The notes under the pieces are model-generated. The model was given only the letters and a program-made list of their open reading frames with translations. It did not search any database and was not told where the DNA came from. Source: an uncultured Oscillibacter sp. (GTDB lineage Bacteria; Bacillota; Clostridia; Oscillospirales; Oscillospiraceae). From it: a DNA stretch of 17,533 nt. Position numbers and translations under genes: made by a program. Below are positions 1 to 5,399 of the stretch, piece after piece. The stretch spans positions 1 to 17,533 of the forward strand of contig CAJTZL010000052.1 in the NCBI GenBank assembly GCA_910583695.1. The letters are read 5' to 3'. Within the stretch, counting starts at the first letter, position 1; each line of letters opens with the position of its first letter.

Positions 1-55
1 TCTTCGCCCCCTGCCCTCCCCGGCCGTGCCAGCGGATCTCTACGATGTCTTTCAT
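1..55 (-). CDS. 2-oxoacid:ferredoxin oxidoreductase gamma subunit, N-terminus only
   Basis: Only the first 18 codons are in the window; the gene continues past the left edge. The translation starts MKDIVEIRWHGRGGQGAK. The EIRWHGRGGQGA block is the typical N-terminus of the gamma subunit of pyruvate or other 2-oxoacid:ferredoxin oxidoreductases (PorG/KorC type), cytoplasmic anaerobic enzymes that oxidise 2-oxoacids to acyl-CoA. The ATG at 55 is preceded by AAAGGAG with a 10-nt gap, and a good promoter lies at 124-152. Which 2-oxoacid is used cannot be told from this fragment. The upstream neighbour, methionine gamma-lyase, releases 2-oxobutyrate, which such enzymes can oxidise; a functional link is inference only. 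Confidence 0.8.
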   Translation of the reverse strand, partial: MKDIVEIRWHGRGGQGAK

Positions 56-123
56 GCGCTGTTGACTCCTTTCGTTTCTTGCTTGGAGGCGGCGGAGACA
101 GGGCTCCGGGTCCATCCAAACTC

Positions 124-152
124 ATTATACCAGAAAGACGGCGGGCAGTAAA
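124..152 (-). promoter_or_regulatory. Promoter of the oxidoreductase gamma subunit gene
   Basis: Reading the minus strand, TTTACT (152-147), a 17-nt spacer and TATAAT (129-124) form a sigma-A type promoter. TG at the extended -10 position precedes TATAAT. The -35 hexamer lies inside the terminator hairpin of the preceding lyase gene (139-165). Confidence 0.7.
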
Positions 153-165
153 GACCTGCCCGCCG
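139..165 (-). terminator. Terminator hairpin of methionine gamma-lyase gene
   Basis: A perfect 10-bp inverted repeat (CGGCGGGCAG at 139-148, CTGCCCGCCG at 156-165) with a 7-nt loop lies 16 nt after the lyase stop codon. The following minus-strand sequence, TCTTTCTGG, is only moderately T-rich, so termination may be partial. Confidence 0.65.
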
Positions 166-181
166 CTGAAATGTAAGGAAA

Positions 182-1375
182 TTACACCAGGGGGTCCAGC
201 ACGGCCTTGAAGTCGGCGATAATGTCCTCGGCGTCCTCCAGGCCCACGCTGACGCGGACCAGGCCCTCGGAGATGCCGGCGGCTTTCAGCTCCTCGGCGC
301 TGTAGGTGGAGTGAGTCATGGTGGCGGGATGCTCCACCAGGGTCTCGGCATCACCCAGGGAGACGGCCACGGTGCACAGCTCCAGCTTGTTCAGAGCGGC
401 GGCGGTGGCGGCCTTGTCGGCTTTCAGTTCCAGGGCGATCATGCCGCCGGGGAGCTTCATCTGCTTCGAGGCGATCTCGTAGCCCTCGAAGCTCTCCAGG
501 CCGGGATAATAGACCTTGGAGACGGCGGGGTGGGACTCGAAGAAGGCGGCGACCTTTTTGGCGTTGGCGCAGTGGCGCTCCATGCGGATGTCCAGGGTCT
601 TCAGGCCCCGGGCCATCAGGAAGGCGTCAAAGGGACTCATGACCGCGCCGGTCAGGTCCTTCAGGCCGAACATGCGGCACTTACCCACAAATTCCTTGTC
701 TCCGACGATGACGCCCGCAATGACGTCTCCGTGGCCGTTGAGGTATTTCGTGGCGCTGTGGACCACGGTATCGGCTCCCAGGGACAGGGGCAGCTGGAGA
801 TAAGGCGTGCAGAAGGTGTTGTCCACGATAACCCGGATATCGGACTTGAAGTCGTGGGCGGTCTTGGCGATGAGGGCGATGTCCAGGATTTTCATGGTGG
901 GGTTGCAGGGAGTCTCGAAGTACACCACCTTGGTCTTGTCGGTCAGGGCCTTTTTGAGGTTTTCAATGTTGCTCAGGTCGGTGAGGGTGACTTTGACGCC
1001 GAACTGGCTCATGCCGTGCTCCAGCAGGGAGTAGGTGCAGCCGTACAGGGTTTCGTCCGCCACGATTTCATCGCCGGAGACGACGGAGCTCCACAGGGCG
1101 GTGGAGATGGCGCCCATGCCGGAAGCGGCTACCAGGGCGTCCTCGGCGCCTTCCAGGTCGGCCATTTTGGCCTCTACCAGCGCAGTGGTGGGGTTGGCCA
1201 GGCGGCTGTAAATATAACCTTCCTCCTTGCCGGCGAAACGGGCGCCTCCCTGTTCCACAGACTCAAATTCAAAGGTGGAAGTCTGGTAAATCGGAGCGCA
1301 CAGAGAGCCGGCGGCGTTCCCGACCTTGCCGGCGTGAATCTGACGGGTGGCAAAGCCCTTGTTCTTACAATTCAT
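182..1375 (-). CDS. megL: Methionine gamma-lyase (PLP-dependent)
   Basis: This 397-aa protein belongs to the Cys/Met metabolism PLP enzyme family (fold type I). Methionine gamma-lyase splits L-methionine into methanethiol, 2-oxobutyrate and ammonia in the cytoplasm. Visible residues: the PLP lysine K210 in HSATKYLNGHGD; D185 in VDNTF for the pyridine nitrogen; Y56 and R58 in YIYSR for the phosphate, supplied across subunits in the family; and Y111/C113 in LYGCT. The YGCT cysteine matches the active-site Cys116 of Pseudomonas putida methionine gamma-lyase and favours this over cystathionine gamma-synthase or beta-lyase. The ATG at 1375 follows an AAGGGAAGG ribosome site. The leader is unusually structured (1403-1486, 1534-1580). 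Divergent LysR and nearby NhaC-family transporter genes fit a methionine catabolic module. O-acetylhomoserine sulfhydrylase is the main alternative. Confidence 0.87.
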   Translation of the reverse strand: MNCKNKGFATRQIHAGKVGNAAGSLCAPIYQTSTFEFESVEQGGARFAGKEEGYIYSRLANPTTALVEAKMADLEGAEDALVAASGMGAISTALWSSVVSGDEIVADETLYGCTYSLLEHGMSQFGVKVTLTDLSNIENLKKALTDKTKVVYFETPCNPTMKILDIALIAKTAHDFKSDIRVIVDNTFCTPYLQLPLSLGADTVVHSATKYLNGHGDVIAGVIVGDKEFVGKCRMFGLKDLTGAVMSPFDAFLMARGLKTLDIRMERHCANAKKVAAFFESHPAVSKVYYPGLESFEGYEIASKQMKLPGGMIALELKADKAATAAALNKLELCTVAVSLGDAETLVEHPATMTHSTYSAEELKAAGISEGLVRVSVGLEDAEDIIADFKAVLDPLV

Positions 1376-1402
1376 AATAGTTTACCTTCCCTTCTTTTTG
1401 AG

Positions 1403-1486
1403 CCGCCTGATGTTGGTTTTTGCCCGAAAAAGTTTGAGTTCAGTTTTTTCGCTACTGAACGCGCATCTTTTTCCGGCGTCAGGCGG
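1403..1486 (-). promoter_or_regulatory. Candidate structured RNA leader of methionine gamma-lyase
   Basis: In the 5' leader of the lyase mRNA (minus strand) three helices are nested. The outer helix is CCGCCTGA (1486-1479) with TCAGGCGG (1410-1403). The middle helix is GAAAAAG with CTTTTTC (about 1473-1467 and 1432-1426), extended by GG/CC with one bulge. The inner helix is GTTCAG (1460-1455) with CTGAAC (1443-1438). The outer 3' arm ends about 27 nt before the ATG, close to the ribosome site. I do not recognise a known riboswitch class; S-box (SAM-I) signatures are absent. An operator with accidental symmetry is the alternative. Confidence 0.4.
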
Positions 1487-1533
1487 ACTTGTGAGAGTGT
1501 GTGGAGAGATCATGTGACAGCGGAATTACGGTA

Positions 1534-1580
1534 AAGTTGACCAGGGACCAAAGAGCGGCGCTTTGGTTTTTTGTCAACTT
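1534..1580 (-). promoter_or_regulatory. Nested palindrome at the expected 5' end of the lyase transcript
   Basis: A perfect 8-bp inverted repeat (AAGTTGAC at 1534-1541, GTCAACTT at 1573-1580) encloses a second 7-bp one (ACCAAAG at 1547-1553, CTTTGGT at 1561-1567). On the plus strand a run of six T follows the inner hairpin, giving a terminator-like look. On the minus strand it would begin the lyase mRNA. It may be a LysR operator, an mRNA 5' hairpin, or a plus-strand terminator protecting the lysR promoter. Confidence 0.45.
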
Positions 1581-1586
1581 CTGATA

Positions 1587-1592
1587 ATCATA
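1587..1592 (-). promoter_or_regulatory. Possible -10 element of methionine gamma-lyase gene
   Basis: TATGAT on the minus strand is one base from consensus. No convincing -35 hexamer lies 16-18 nt upstream, as is usual for promoters needing an activator such as LysR. Transcription would start near 1580 and give a leader of about 205 nt. This is a weak call. Confidence 0.3.
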
Positions 1593-1662
1593 TTACCATT
1601 TTTTCCGCCGTGGTGTTAGTATGAGTTTTTGAGAATTTGTTAGCGGTTTAAGTGATAACTGT

Positions 1663-1691
1663 TTGACATTGCCCGAAAAGTGCTTTATAAT
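1663..1691 (+). promoter_or_regulatory. Consensus promoter of the lysR-type gene
   Basis: TTGACA (1663-1668), a spacer of exactly 17 nt and TATAAT (1686-1691) match the sigma-A consensus at all 12 positions. The spacer holds TTGCCCGAAAA (1669-1679), which recurs at 1420-1430 in the lyase leader and may be a binding site for autoregulation. Transcription should start near 1698. Confidence 0.85.
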
Positions 1692-1735
1692 ACCGCTGGA
1701 ATACCCTTCAGATTTTTACAGGAGGAACCGGTGTC

Positions 1736-2701
1736 ATGACCTTTCAGCAGCTGACCTATGTGGTAGAAGTCTCCAAATGCGGCTCCATCAACAAAGCGGC
1801 CAACAAGCTGTTTCTCTCCCAGTCCGGCATTTCCACCGCCATCCGGGAGCTGGAGGAGGAGCTGGGCATTCAGTTTTTCGTCCGCAGCAACCGGGGGGTG
1901 GAGTTCACGCCGGACGGGCGGGAATTTCTGGGCTACGCCGCGTCCCTGCTGGAACAGAAGCAGTGGATTGAAACCCGCTACGGCGAGGCCAGGAACGCCG
2001 CCCCCGCTACCCATCTTTCCGTTTCCTCCCAGCGCTACCCCTTTACGGAGGACGCCTTTATCGAGCTGCTCCAGGACCCGGAGGCCGGCCGTTACCAGTT
2101 TTCCGTCCGGGAGGTGGACATGGACGCCGTCATTGACGATGTGTACGACCACCGGGCGGAAATCGGCGTCATCTGCCTGACGGAGCTGACGGAGAAGATG
2201 ATCTTCCGCTTTTTGGATTCCCGGGCGCTGGTTTTCCATGAGGTGGCGGTGGTGGACCCCTGCGTTTACGTCCGCCGGGAGCACCCTCTGGCGGAAAAGC
2301 CCGCGGTGACGGAGGTGGACCTGGCGGGCTACCCCTATGTATCCTTCGAGCGGGAGCAGGGGGTGGCGGTGGATTTCTCAGAGGAATACCGGATGATGTC
2401 TTTGAAGAAGCCCGCCAAGCAGATTCGGGTGAACAGCCGGAGCACCATGCTCCGGGTATTGTCCTACACCGACGGCTTCACCACCGGAAGCGGCCTGATC
2501 ACGCAGAGCAGCGGCTACCGGAAGATCATCACCCTGCCCCTGGCGGAGAAAAGCGGCATCCGCATCGGCTGGATCGCCCTGAAAAACGGCAAGCTCTCCG
2601 CCCAGGCGGAACGGTTTTTAGAGCTGCTGAAGAAGCACGTCCTGGCGTCCATCCGGTTTACACACGAGGCCCGGCAGTTCCGGAAGGAGGAGACTCTGTA
2701 A
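1736..2701 (+). CDS. LysR-family transcriptional regulator
   Basis: A 321-aa protein of normal LysR length. Residues 1-60 form the winged helix-turn-helix (FQQLTYVVEVSKCGSINKAA, then LSQSGISTAIRELEEELG and FVRSNRGVEFTPDG). The rest is the periplasmic-binding-protein-like effector domain, where a small ligand is sensed. The ATG at 1736 follows AGGAGG (1720-1725) with a 10-nt spacer, and a consensus promoter lies at 1663-1691. The gene is divergent from methionine gamma-lyase, the usual LysR arrangement for regulating the neighbour. It is convergent with the NhaC-family transporter. Methionine or a sulfur metabolite as effector is inference from context; the ligand cannot be read from the sequence. 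The 3' end is odd: a 12-bp inverted repeat spans the stop codon (2670-2718). Confidence 0.9.
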   Translation: MTFQQLTYVVEVSKCGSINKAANKLFLSQSGISTAIRELEEELGIQFFVRSNRGVEFTPDGREFLGYAASLLEQKQWIETRYGEARNAAPATHLSVSSQRYPFTEDAFIELLQDPEAGRYQFSVREVDMDAVIDDVYDHRAEIGVICLTELTEKMIFRFLDSRALVFHEVAVVDPCVYVRREHPLAEKPAVTEVDLAGYPYVSFEREQGVAVDFSEEYRMMSLKKPAKQIRVNSRSTMLRVLSYTDGFTTGSGLITQSSGYRKIITLPLAEKSGIRIGWIALKNGKLSAQAERFLELLKKHVLASIRFTHEARQFRKEETL

Positions 2702-2718
2702 AGAGGGGAACTGCCGGG
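2670..2718 (+). repeat. 12-bp inverted repeat spanning the lysR stop codon
   Basis: CCCGGCAGTTCC (2670-2681) and GGAACTGCCGGG (2707-2718) are perfectly complementary, with a 25-nt loop holding the last codons and the stop. No T-run follows on the plus strand, so it is not a standard terminator. It may protect the 3' end or help end transcription between the convergent genes. Confidence 0.5.
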
Positions 2719-2740
2719 CGGAGGGAAAACCATAGTATGG

Positions 2741-2768
2741 AAAAGCGCGCGGGGGACCCGGCGCGCTT
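2741..2768 (-). terminator. Terminator of the NhaC-family transporter gene
   Basis: AAGCGCGC (2743-2750) and GCGCGCTT (2761-2768) form an 8-bp GC-rich stem, extended by inner G-C pairs. On the minus strand the stem ends in TTTT. It lies 10 nt after the transporter stop codon. Confidence 0.7.
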
Positions 2769-2778
2769 CAGCATGCGT

Positions 2779-4197
2779 TTAGACGGTGTGCGCCTTTTCG
2801 GCCTCCAGCAGGGCCTTTTTGGCGGCCACGCCGGATTCGGCCACGTCATACTCCCAGTTCCAGGGGTCCTTTTTACAGGCTCCGTCGGCAAAGGGGATGA
2901 AGATGGACGCAATGCCCACAATGGCCAGCACCCAGCAGTACCACAGGTTGGGAATGATATCGGTGGGGTTGAGGGCCACGCCGTAGGCGGTGGTCAGGGC
3001 CGCGGCGGACAGCAGCTGCGCGCCGTAGGGAATGATGCCCTGGAACACGCAGGAGAACACGTCCAGCAAAGAGGCGGTGCGCCGGGGGTCCACCTTGTAC
3101 TCGTGGCTGATTTCCTTGGCCATGTTTCCGCTGAGGACAATGGCTACCGTGTTGTTGGCGGTTGCGCAGTCCGACAGGGAGACCAGGGCGGCGATGCCCA
3201 CCTGGGCGGATTTGTTGCCCTTCATCATGCCCCGGAGGCTGTTGATGAGCCAGTTGATTCCGCCGTTGTGCGTGACCATTTCGCCCATGCCGCCGCAGAA
3301 CAGGGTCAGGAAGAAGACCTCGTTCATGCCGGTGAAGCCGCTCCAGATGGCCTGGGCAAAGCCGAAGAGGTCCAGGGAGGCTGTGGCGACGCCGATAAGG
3401 CCGGCCACGAAGATGCCGATGGTCAGCACCAGGAACACGTTCATGCCGATGAGGGCCAGAATGAGGACCAGCAGGTAGGGAACCACCTTGATGATGCTGT
3501 ACTGAAGGTCGCCCATGCTGGTGACGGTCTCGGGACGGCCTACAATCAGCAGGACCACCAGGGTGATGAGGGCGGCGGGCAGGGCGATGAAGAAGTTTAC
3601 ACGGAACTTGTCCCGCATCTCACAGCCCTGGGAACGGGTGGCGGCGATGGTGGTGTCGGAAATCATGGACAGGTTGTCGCCGAACATGGCGCCGCCCACG
3701 CAGGCGCCCACCATCAGGGGGATGGACAGCCCGCCCTTGTCCGCCACGCCCACGGCGATGGGGACGATGGCGCCGATGGTGCCCATGGAGGTGCCGGTGG
3801 CCGTGCCCATGAAGGCGGAGATGATGAACACACCGGCGGCGAGGAACTGCACGGGAATCAGGGAGAGGCCCAGGTTGACCGTGGCATCACGGCCGCCCAT
3901 GGAGGCAGCCACGCTGGAGAAAGCGCCGGCCAGCAGATAGATCATCAGCATGGTCAGCACGTCGATGTTGGCTGCGCCCCGGGCGAAGATGGCGAAGCGC
4001 TCATCCAGGGAGCCCTTGGTGATGGCGAAGGCCACCAGCAGGGCGATGAACATGGCGGTGACGGAGGGGAACTGGTAGAATGCCATTTCGACGCCCTGGG
4101 CCTGGAGAATCAGGCCAGCGCCGAGGTAGATCACGACGAAAATCAGAAAGGGGACCAGTGCCAGGGCGCTGCTCTTTTTGTTTAAGTTGTGTTCCAT
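2779..4197 (-). CDS. NhaC-family transporter, possibly a methionine transporter
   Basis: A polytopic membrane protein of 472 aa with about 11-12 hydrophobic segments. Typical NhaC/ArsB-IT superfamily blocks are visible: a glycine/threonine-rich FMGTATGTSMGT followed by IGAIVPIAVGV, and GAMFGDNLSMISDTT (compare the GDxxSPISDTT motif of the family). Family members exchange Na+ and H+ or carry organic acids or amino acids. The NhaC-superfamily protein MetT was proposed as a methionine transporter in Gram-positive bacteria from its S-box regulation. The nearby lyase and LysR gene suggest that role here; this is inference, and a plain Na+/H+ antiporter or malate-lactate type exchanger is possible. 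The start at 4197 was chosen because AAAGGAG lies 7-8 nt upstream; an in-frame ATG at 4263 lacks such a site. Confidence 0.8.
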   Translation of the reverse strand: MEHNLNKKSSALALVPFLIFVVIYLGAGLILQAQGVEMAFYQFPSVTAMFIALLVAFAITKGSLDERFAIFARGAANIDVLTMLMIYLLAGAFSSVAASMGGRDATVNLGLSLIPVQFLAAGVFIISAFMGTATGTSMGTIGAIVPIAVGVADKGGLSIPLMVGACVGGAMFGDNLSMISDTTIAATRSQGCEMRDKFRVNFFIALPAALITLVVLLIVGRPETVTSMGDLQYSIIKVVPYLLVLILALIGMNVFLVLTIGIFVAGLIGVATASLDLFGFAQAIWSGFTGMNEVFFLTLFCGGMGEMVTHNGGINWLINSLRGMMKGNKSAQVGIAALVSLSDCATANNTVAIVLSGNMAKEISHEYKVDPRRTASLLDVFSCVFQGIIPYGAQLLSAAALTTAYGVALNPTDIIPNLWYCWVLAIVGIASIFIPFADGACKKDPWNWEYDVAESGVAAKKALLEAEKAHTV

Positions 4198-4240
4198 TTC
4201 ATTTCTCCTTTTCTTTACCGCTTGTGGGATGCGCCTTCTT

Positions 4241-4277
4241 TCCGCTGTTTGCATAGTTTGCATAGTTTTCCGCTGAG
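4241..4277 (-). repeat. Tandem and flanking direct repeats in the transporter leader
   Basis: On the plus strand TTTGCATAG occurs twice head to tail (4248-4256, 4257-4265). The pair is flanked by TCCGCTG on both sides (4241-4247, 4270-4276). It lies between the probable transcription start near 4294 and the transporter ATG. It could be a protein-binding site or a small slippage duplication. Confidence 0.6.
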
Positions 4278-4300
4278 AGTCTCCTTCTCTCTTGTTAAAA

Positions 4301-4309
4301 ATTATAGCA
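4301..4309 (-). promoter_or_regulatory. Extended -10 promoter of the NhaC-family transporter
   Basis: The minus strand reads TGCTATAAT (4309-4301), a perfect extended -10 element. There is only a poor -35 match (TTACCG-like) at the proper distance. The leader to the ATG is about 97 nt and includes GAGAG/CTCTC symmetry and the direct repeats at 4241-4277. The rest of the gap (4310-4430) shows no gene on either strand. Confidence 0.6.
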
Positions 4310-4430
4310 GGTTTTGACAGAAATCGGTAATAGCTATTTCTTAGAATCCGTCAACGGTTTTGCTGATAGTGTACAAATTCCATCAAGATTTTGGAGAACA
4401 GAGGTCAAAAAATATCTGGAAATTACCCGC

Positions 4431-4460
4431 AAAAAACGGAGCGCCCCTTGGGGCGCTCCG
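4431..4460 (-). terminator. Terminator of the XRE regulator gene
   Basis: An 11-bp perfect stem (CGGAGCGCCCC at 4437-4447, GGGGCGCTCCG at 4450-4460) with a 2-nt loop is followed on the minus strand by TTTTTT (4436-4431). This is a strong intrinsic terminator 14 nt after the stop codon. Confidence 0.9.
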
Positions 4461-4474
4461 TCCGGTGCATTTGG

Positions 4475-4912
4475 CTATACCGCCTTCCAGCGGTCCAGAG
4501 TAGGCAGCAGCTCCGCCATGTACGTCCGGTTGGCCTCCGGGTCCCCGGGCATGTGGGGGAGGCACTGCTCCACCATCTCCTCCAGGGTGCAGTCCCGGAG
4601 AAAGTCCCCATTATCCCAGCACCATTTGCAGTAATGCCGGCTGAGGGTTCCGTCCGGATTCCGGCCCATCTGCTCAGGGGTGAGGGGCATGCCGCAGCTC
4701 TGGCACCGGAGGTCCGTGGGATAGCCGAGAAGGTCGTTGATGGTCACGTTGAAGAGCTTGGAGATGGCCTGCAGGGTCTCGATTTCCGGTACCGTGCCGC
4801 CCTGCTCCCAGCGAGAGACCGCCTGCCGGGTGACAAAGAGCTTTTCCGCGATCTCGCTTTGGGAGAGGCCCGCCTTTTTCCGCAGGGCCGTAAAGTGATC
4901 TTTGAAGTTCAT
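4475..4912 (-). CDS. XRE-family regulator with C-terminal zinc ribbon
   Basis: A 145-aa two-domain protein. Residues 5-62 are a Cro/C1-type helix-turn-helix (LRKKAGLSQSEIAEKLFVTR, then QAVSRWEQG and ETLQAISKLFNVTINDLLG). Residues 70-100 hold two CxxC pairs (CQSCGMPL and YCKWCW), matching the putative zinc-ribbon domain often fused to such regulators in Clostridia. The C-terminal tail has the EEMVEQCLPHM block seen with this ribbon. The start at 4912 has AGGAGG 7 nt upstream. A palindrome in its own promoter (4928-4945) suggests autoregulation. The gene is flanked by hairpins, so it is probably monocistronic. Its targets are unknown; the ribbon may bind metal or a partner protein. Confidence 0.87.
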   Translation of the reverse strand: MNFKDHFTALRKKAGLSQSEIAEKLFVTRQAVSRWEQGGTVPEIETLQAISKLFNVTINDLLGYPTDLRCQSCGMPLTPEQMGRNPDGTLSRHYCKWCWDNGDFLRDCTLEEMVEQCLPHMPGDPEANRTYMAELLPTLDRWKAV

Positions 4913-4927
4913 GGGTGCGCCTCCTTT

Positions 4928-4945
4928 GTGATATCAGCTTATCAC
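4928..4945. promoter_or_regulatory. Palindromic operator candidate for the XRE regulator
   Basis: GTGATA (4928-4933) and TATCAC (4940-4945) form a perfect 6-bp dyad with a 6-bp centre containing AGCT. It sits between the -35 hexamer and the ribosome site, over the -10/start region, where a repressor would block transcription. Confidence 0.6.
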
Positions 4946-4964
4946 GGAGGGGCAGGACTGTCAA
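4936..4964 (-). promoter_or_regulatory. Promoter of the XRE regulator gene
   Basis: A perfect TTGACA (4964-4959) is followed after 17 nt by TAAGCT (4941-4936), a poor -10. The region overlaps the GTGATA/TATCAC dyad, and the -35 abuts the hairpin at 4964-4980. Confidence 0.55.
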
Positions 4965-4980
4965 GCAACCGGCGGTTGCT
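4964..4980 (-). terminator. Weak terminator-like hairpin after the 136-aa gene
   Basis: AGCAACC (4964-4970) and GGTTGCT (4974-4980) form a 7-bp stem with a 3-nt loop, starting right after the stop codon of the upstream minus-strand gene. The T-run is missing (TTGAC follows), so its terminator strength is doubtful. Confidence 0.4.
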
Positions 4981-4981
4981 C

Positions 4982-5392
4982 CTACCGGAGGAAGCGGATG
5001 CTGCCGGTGAAACAGGTCATATTCGCCCGTATGTAGACCCGTACTCCAGGCGGAAGTTCCACTATGAAGGATGCCGGGTCCCCATTTCGCCAAGATTGGA
5101 GGACCCAGCCATCCTTGGTATAGAACTCCAGAACCATTGAACCCTTGGTATGAGTTACTTCCATGGAGAGCGTACCGCCTTTTTTAGACCCGAAACTGAA
5201 CCGGCGGCGAGCGGACGTGCGGGTATCCAGAACTTCGGTCCAGTTGTCATAGGACAGCTTTTTGCAGTAGTGGTAGCCTGCCGGCAGCGGTTGAATACCC
5301 GCTTTTTTCGCGGCCCAGAGACAAAGCCACATGCCCAGCAGAGCCATCCCCAGGATGAACGCGGCGAACAGTAAAAATTCCGTTACAGGCAT
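4982..5392 (-). CDS. Small membrane-anchored protein of unknown function
   Basis: I do not recognise this 136-aa protein. Residues 4-30 (EFLLFAAFILGMALLGMWLC and on) form one hydrophobic segment, a likely uncleaved signal anchor. About 105 residues follow, rich in beta-type alternation (FSFGSKKGGTLSMEV, GSMVLEFYTKDGWVLQSW, RVYIRANMTCFTGSIRFL), which suggests a small extracytoplasmic or cytoplasmic beta domain. The ATG at 5392 lies 7 nt after the glgX stop codon, and the GAGGG ribosome site overlaps that stop. Translation is therefore probably coupled to glgX and the mRNA shared. A role in glycogen metabolism is not shown by the sequence; location is the only link. Confidence 0.75.
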   Translation of the reverse strand: MPVTEFLLFAAFILGMALLGMWLCLWAAKKAGIQPLPAGYHYCKKLSYDNWTEVLDTRTSARRRFSFGSKKGGTLSMEVTHTKGSMVLEFYTKDGWVLQSWRNGDPASFIVELPPGVRVYIRANMTCFTGSIRFLR

Positions 5393-5399
5393 GACGCCC

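Noticed and set aside
1407..1486. Hammerhead-ribozyme-like core on the plus strand (CTGATG then CGAAA, with AAAAAG/CTTTTT as a third stem)
   Set aside because: The conserved A after CUGANG is missing, the second stem is only about two pairs, nine nucleotides separate the would-be cleavage site from the first stem, and the strand has no promoter there.
311..1534. Plus-strand open frame (407 aa) opposite methionine gamma-lyase
   Set aside because: Low-complexity antisense frame over a well-supported enzyme gene, with no ribosome site.
1376..1620. S-box (SAM-I) riboswitch upstream of methionine gamma-lyase
   Set aside because: The characteristic S-box core sequences and terminator are absent on both strands, despite the methionine context.
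2737..4185. Long plus-strand open frame (482 aa) opposite the NhaC-family gene
   Set aside because: It is antisense to a clear membrane protein, has low-complexity Gly/His/Asp-rich sequence, and reflects codon bias on the other strand.
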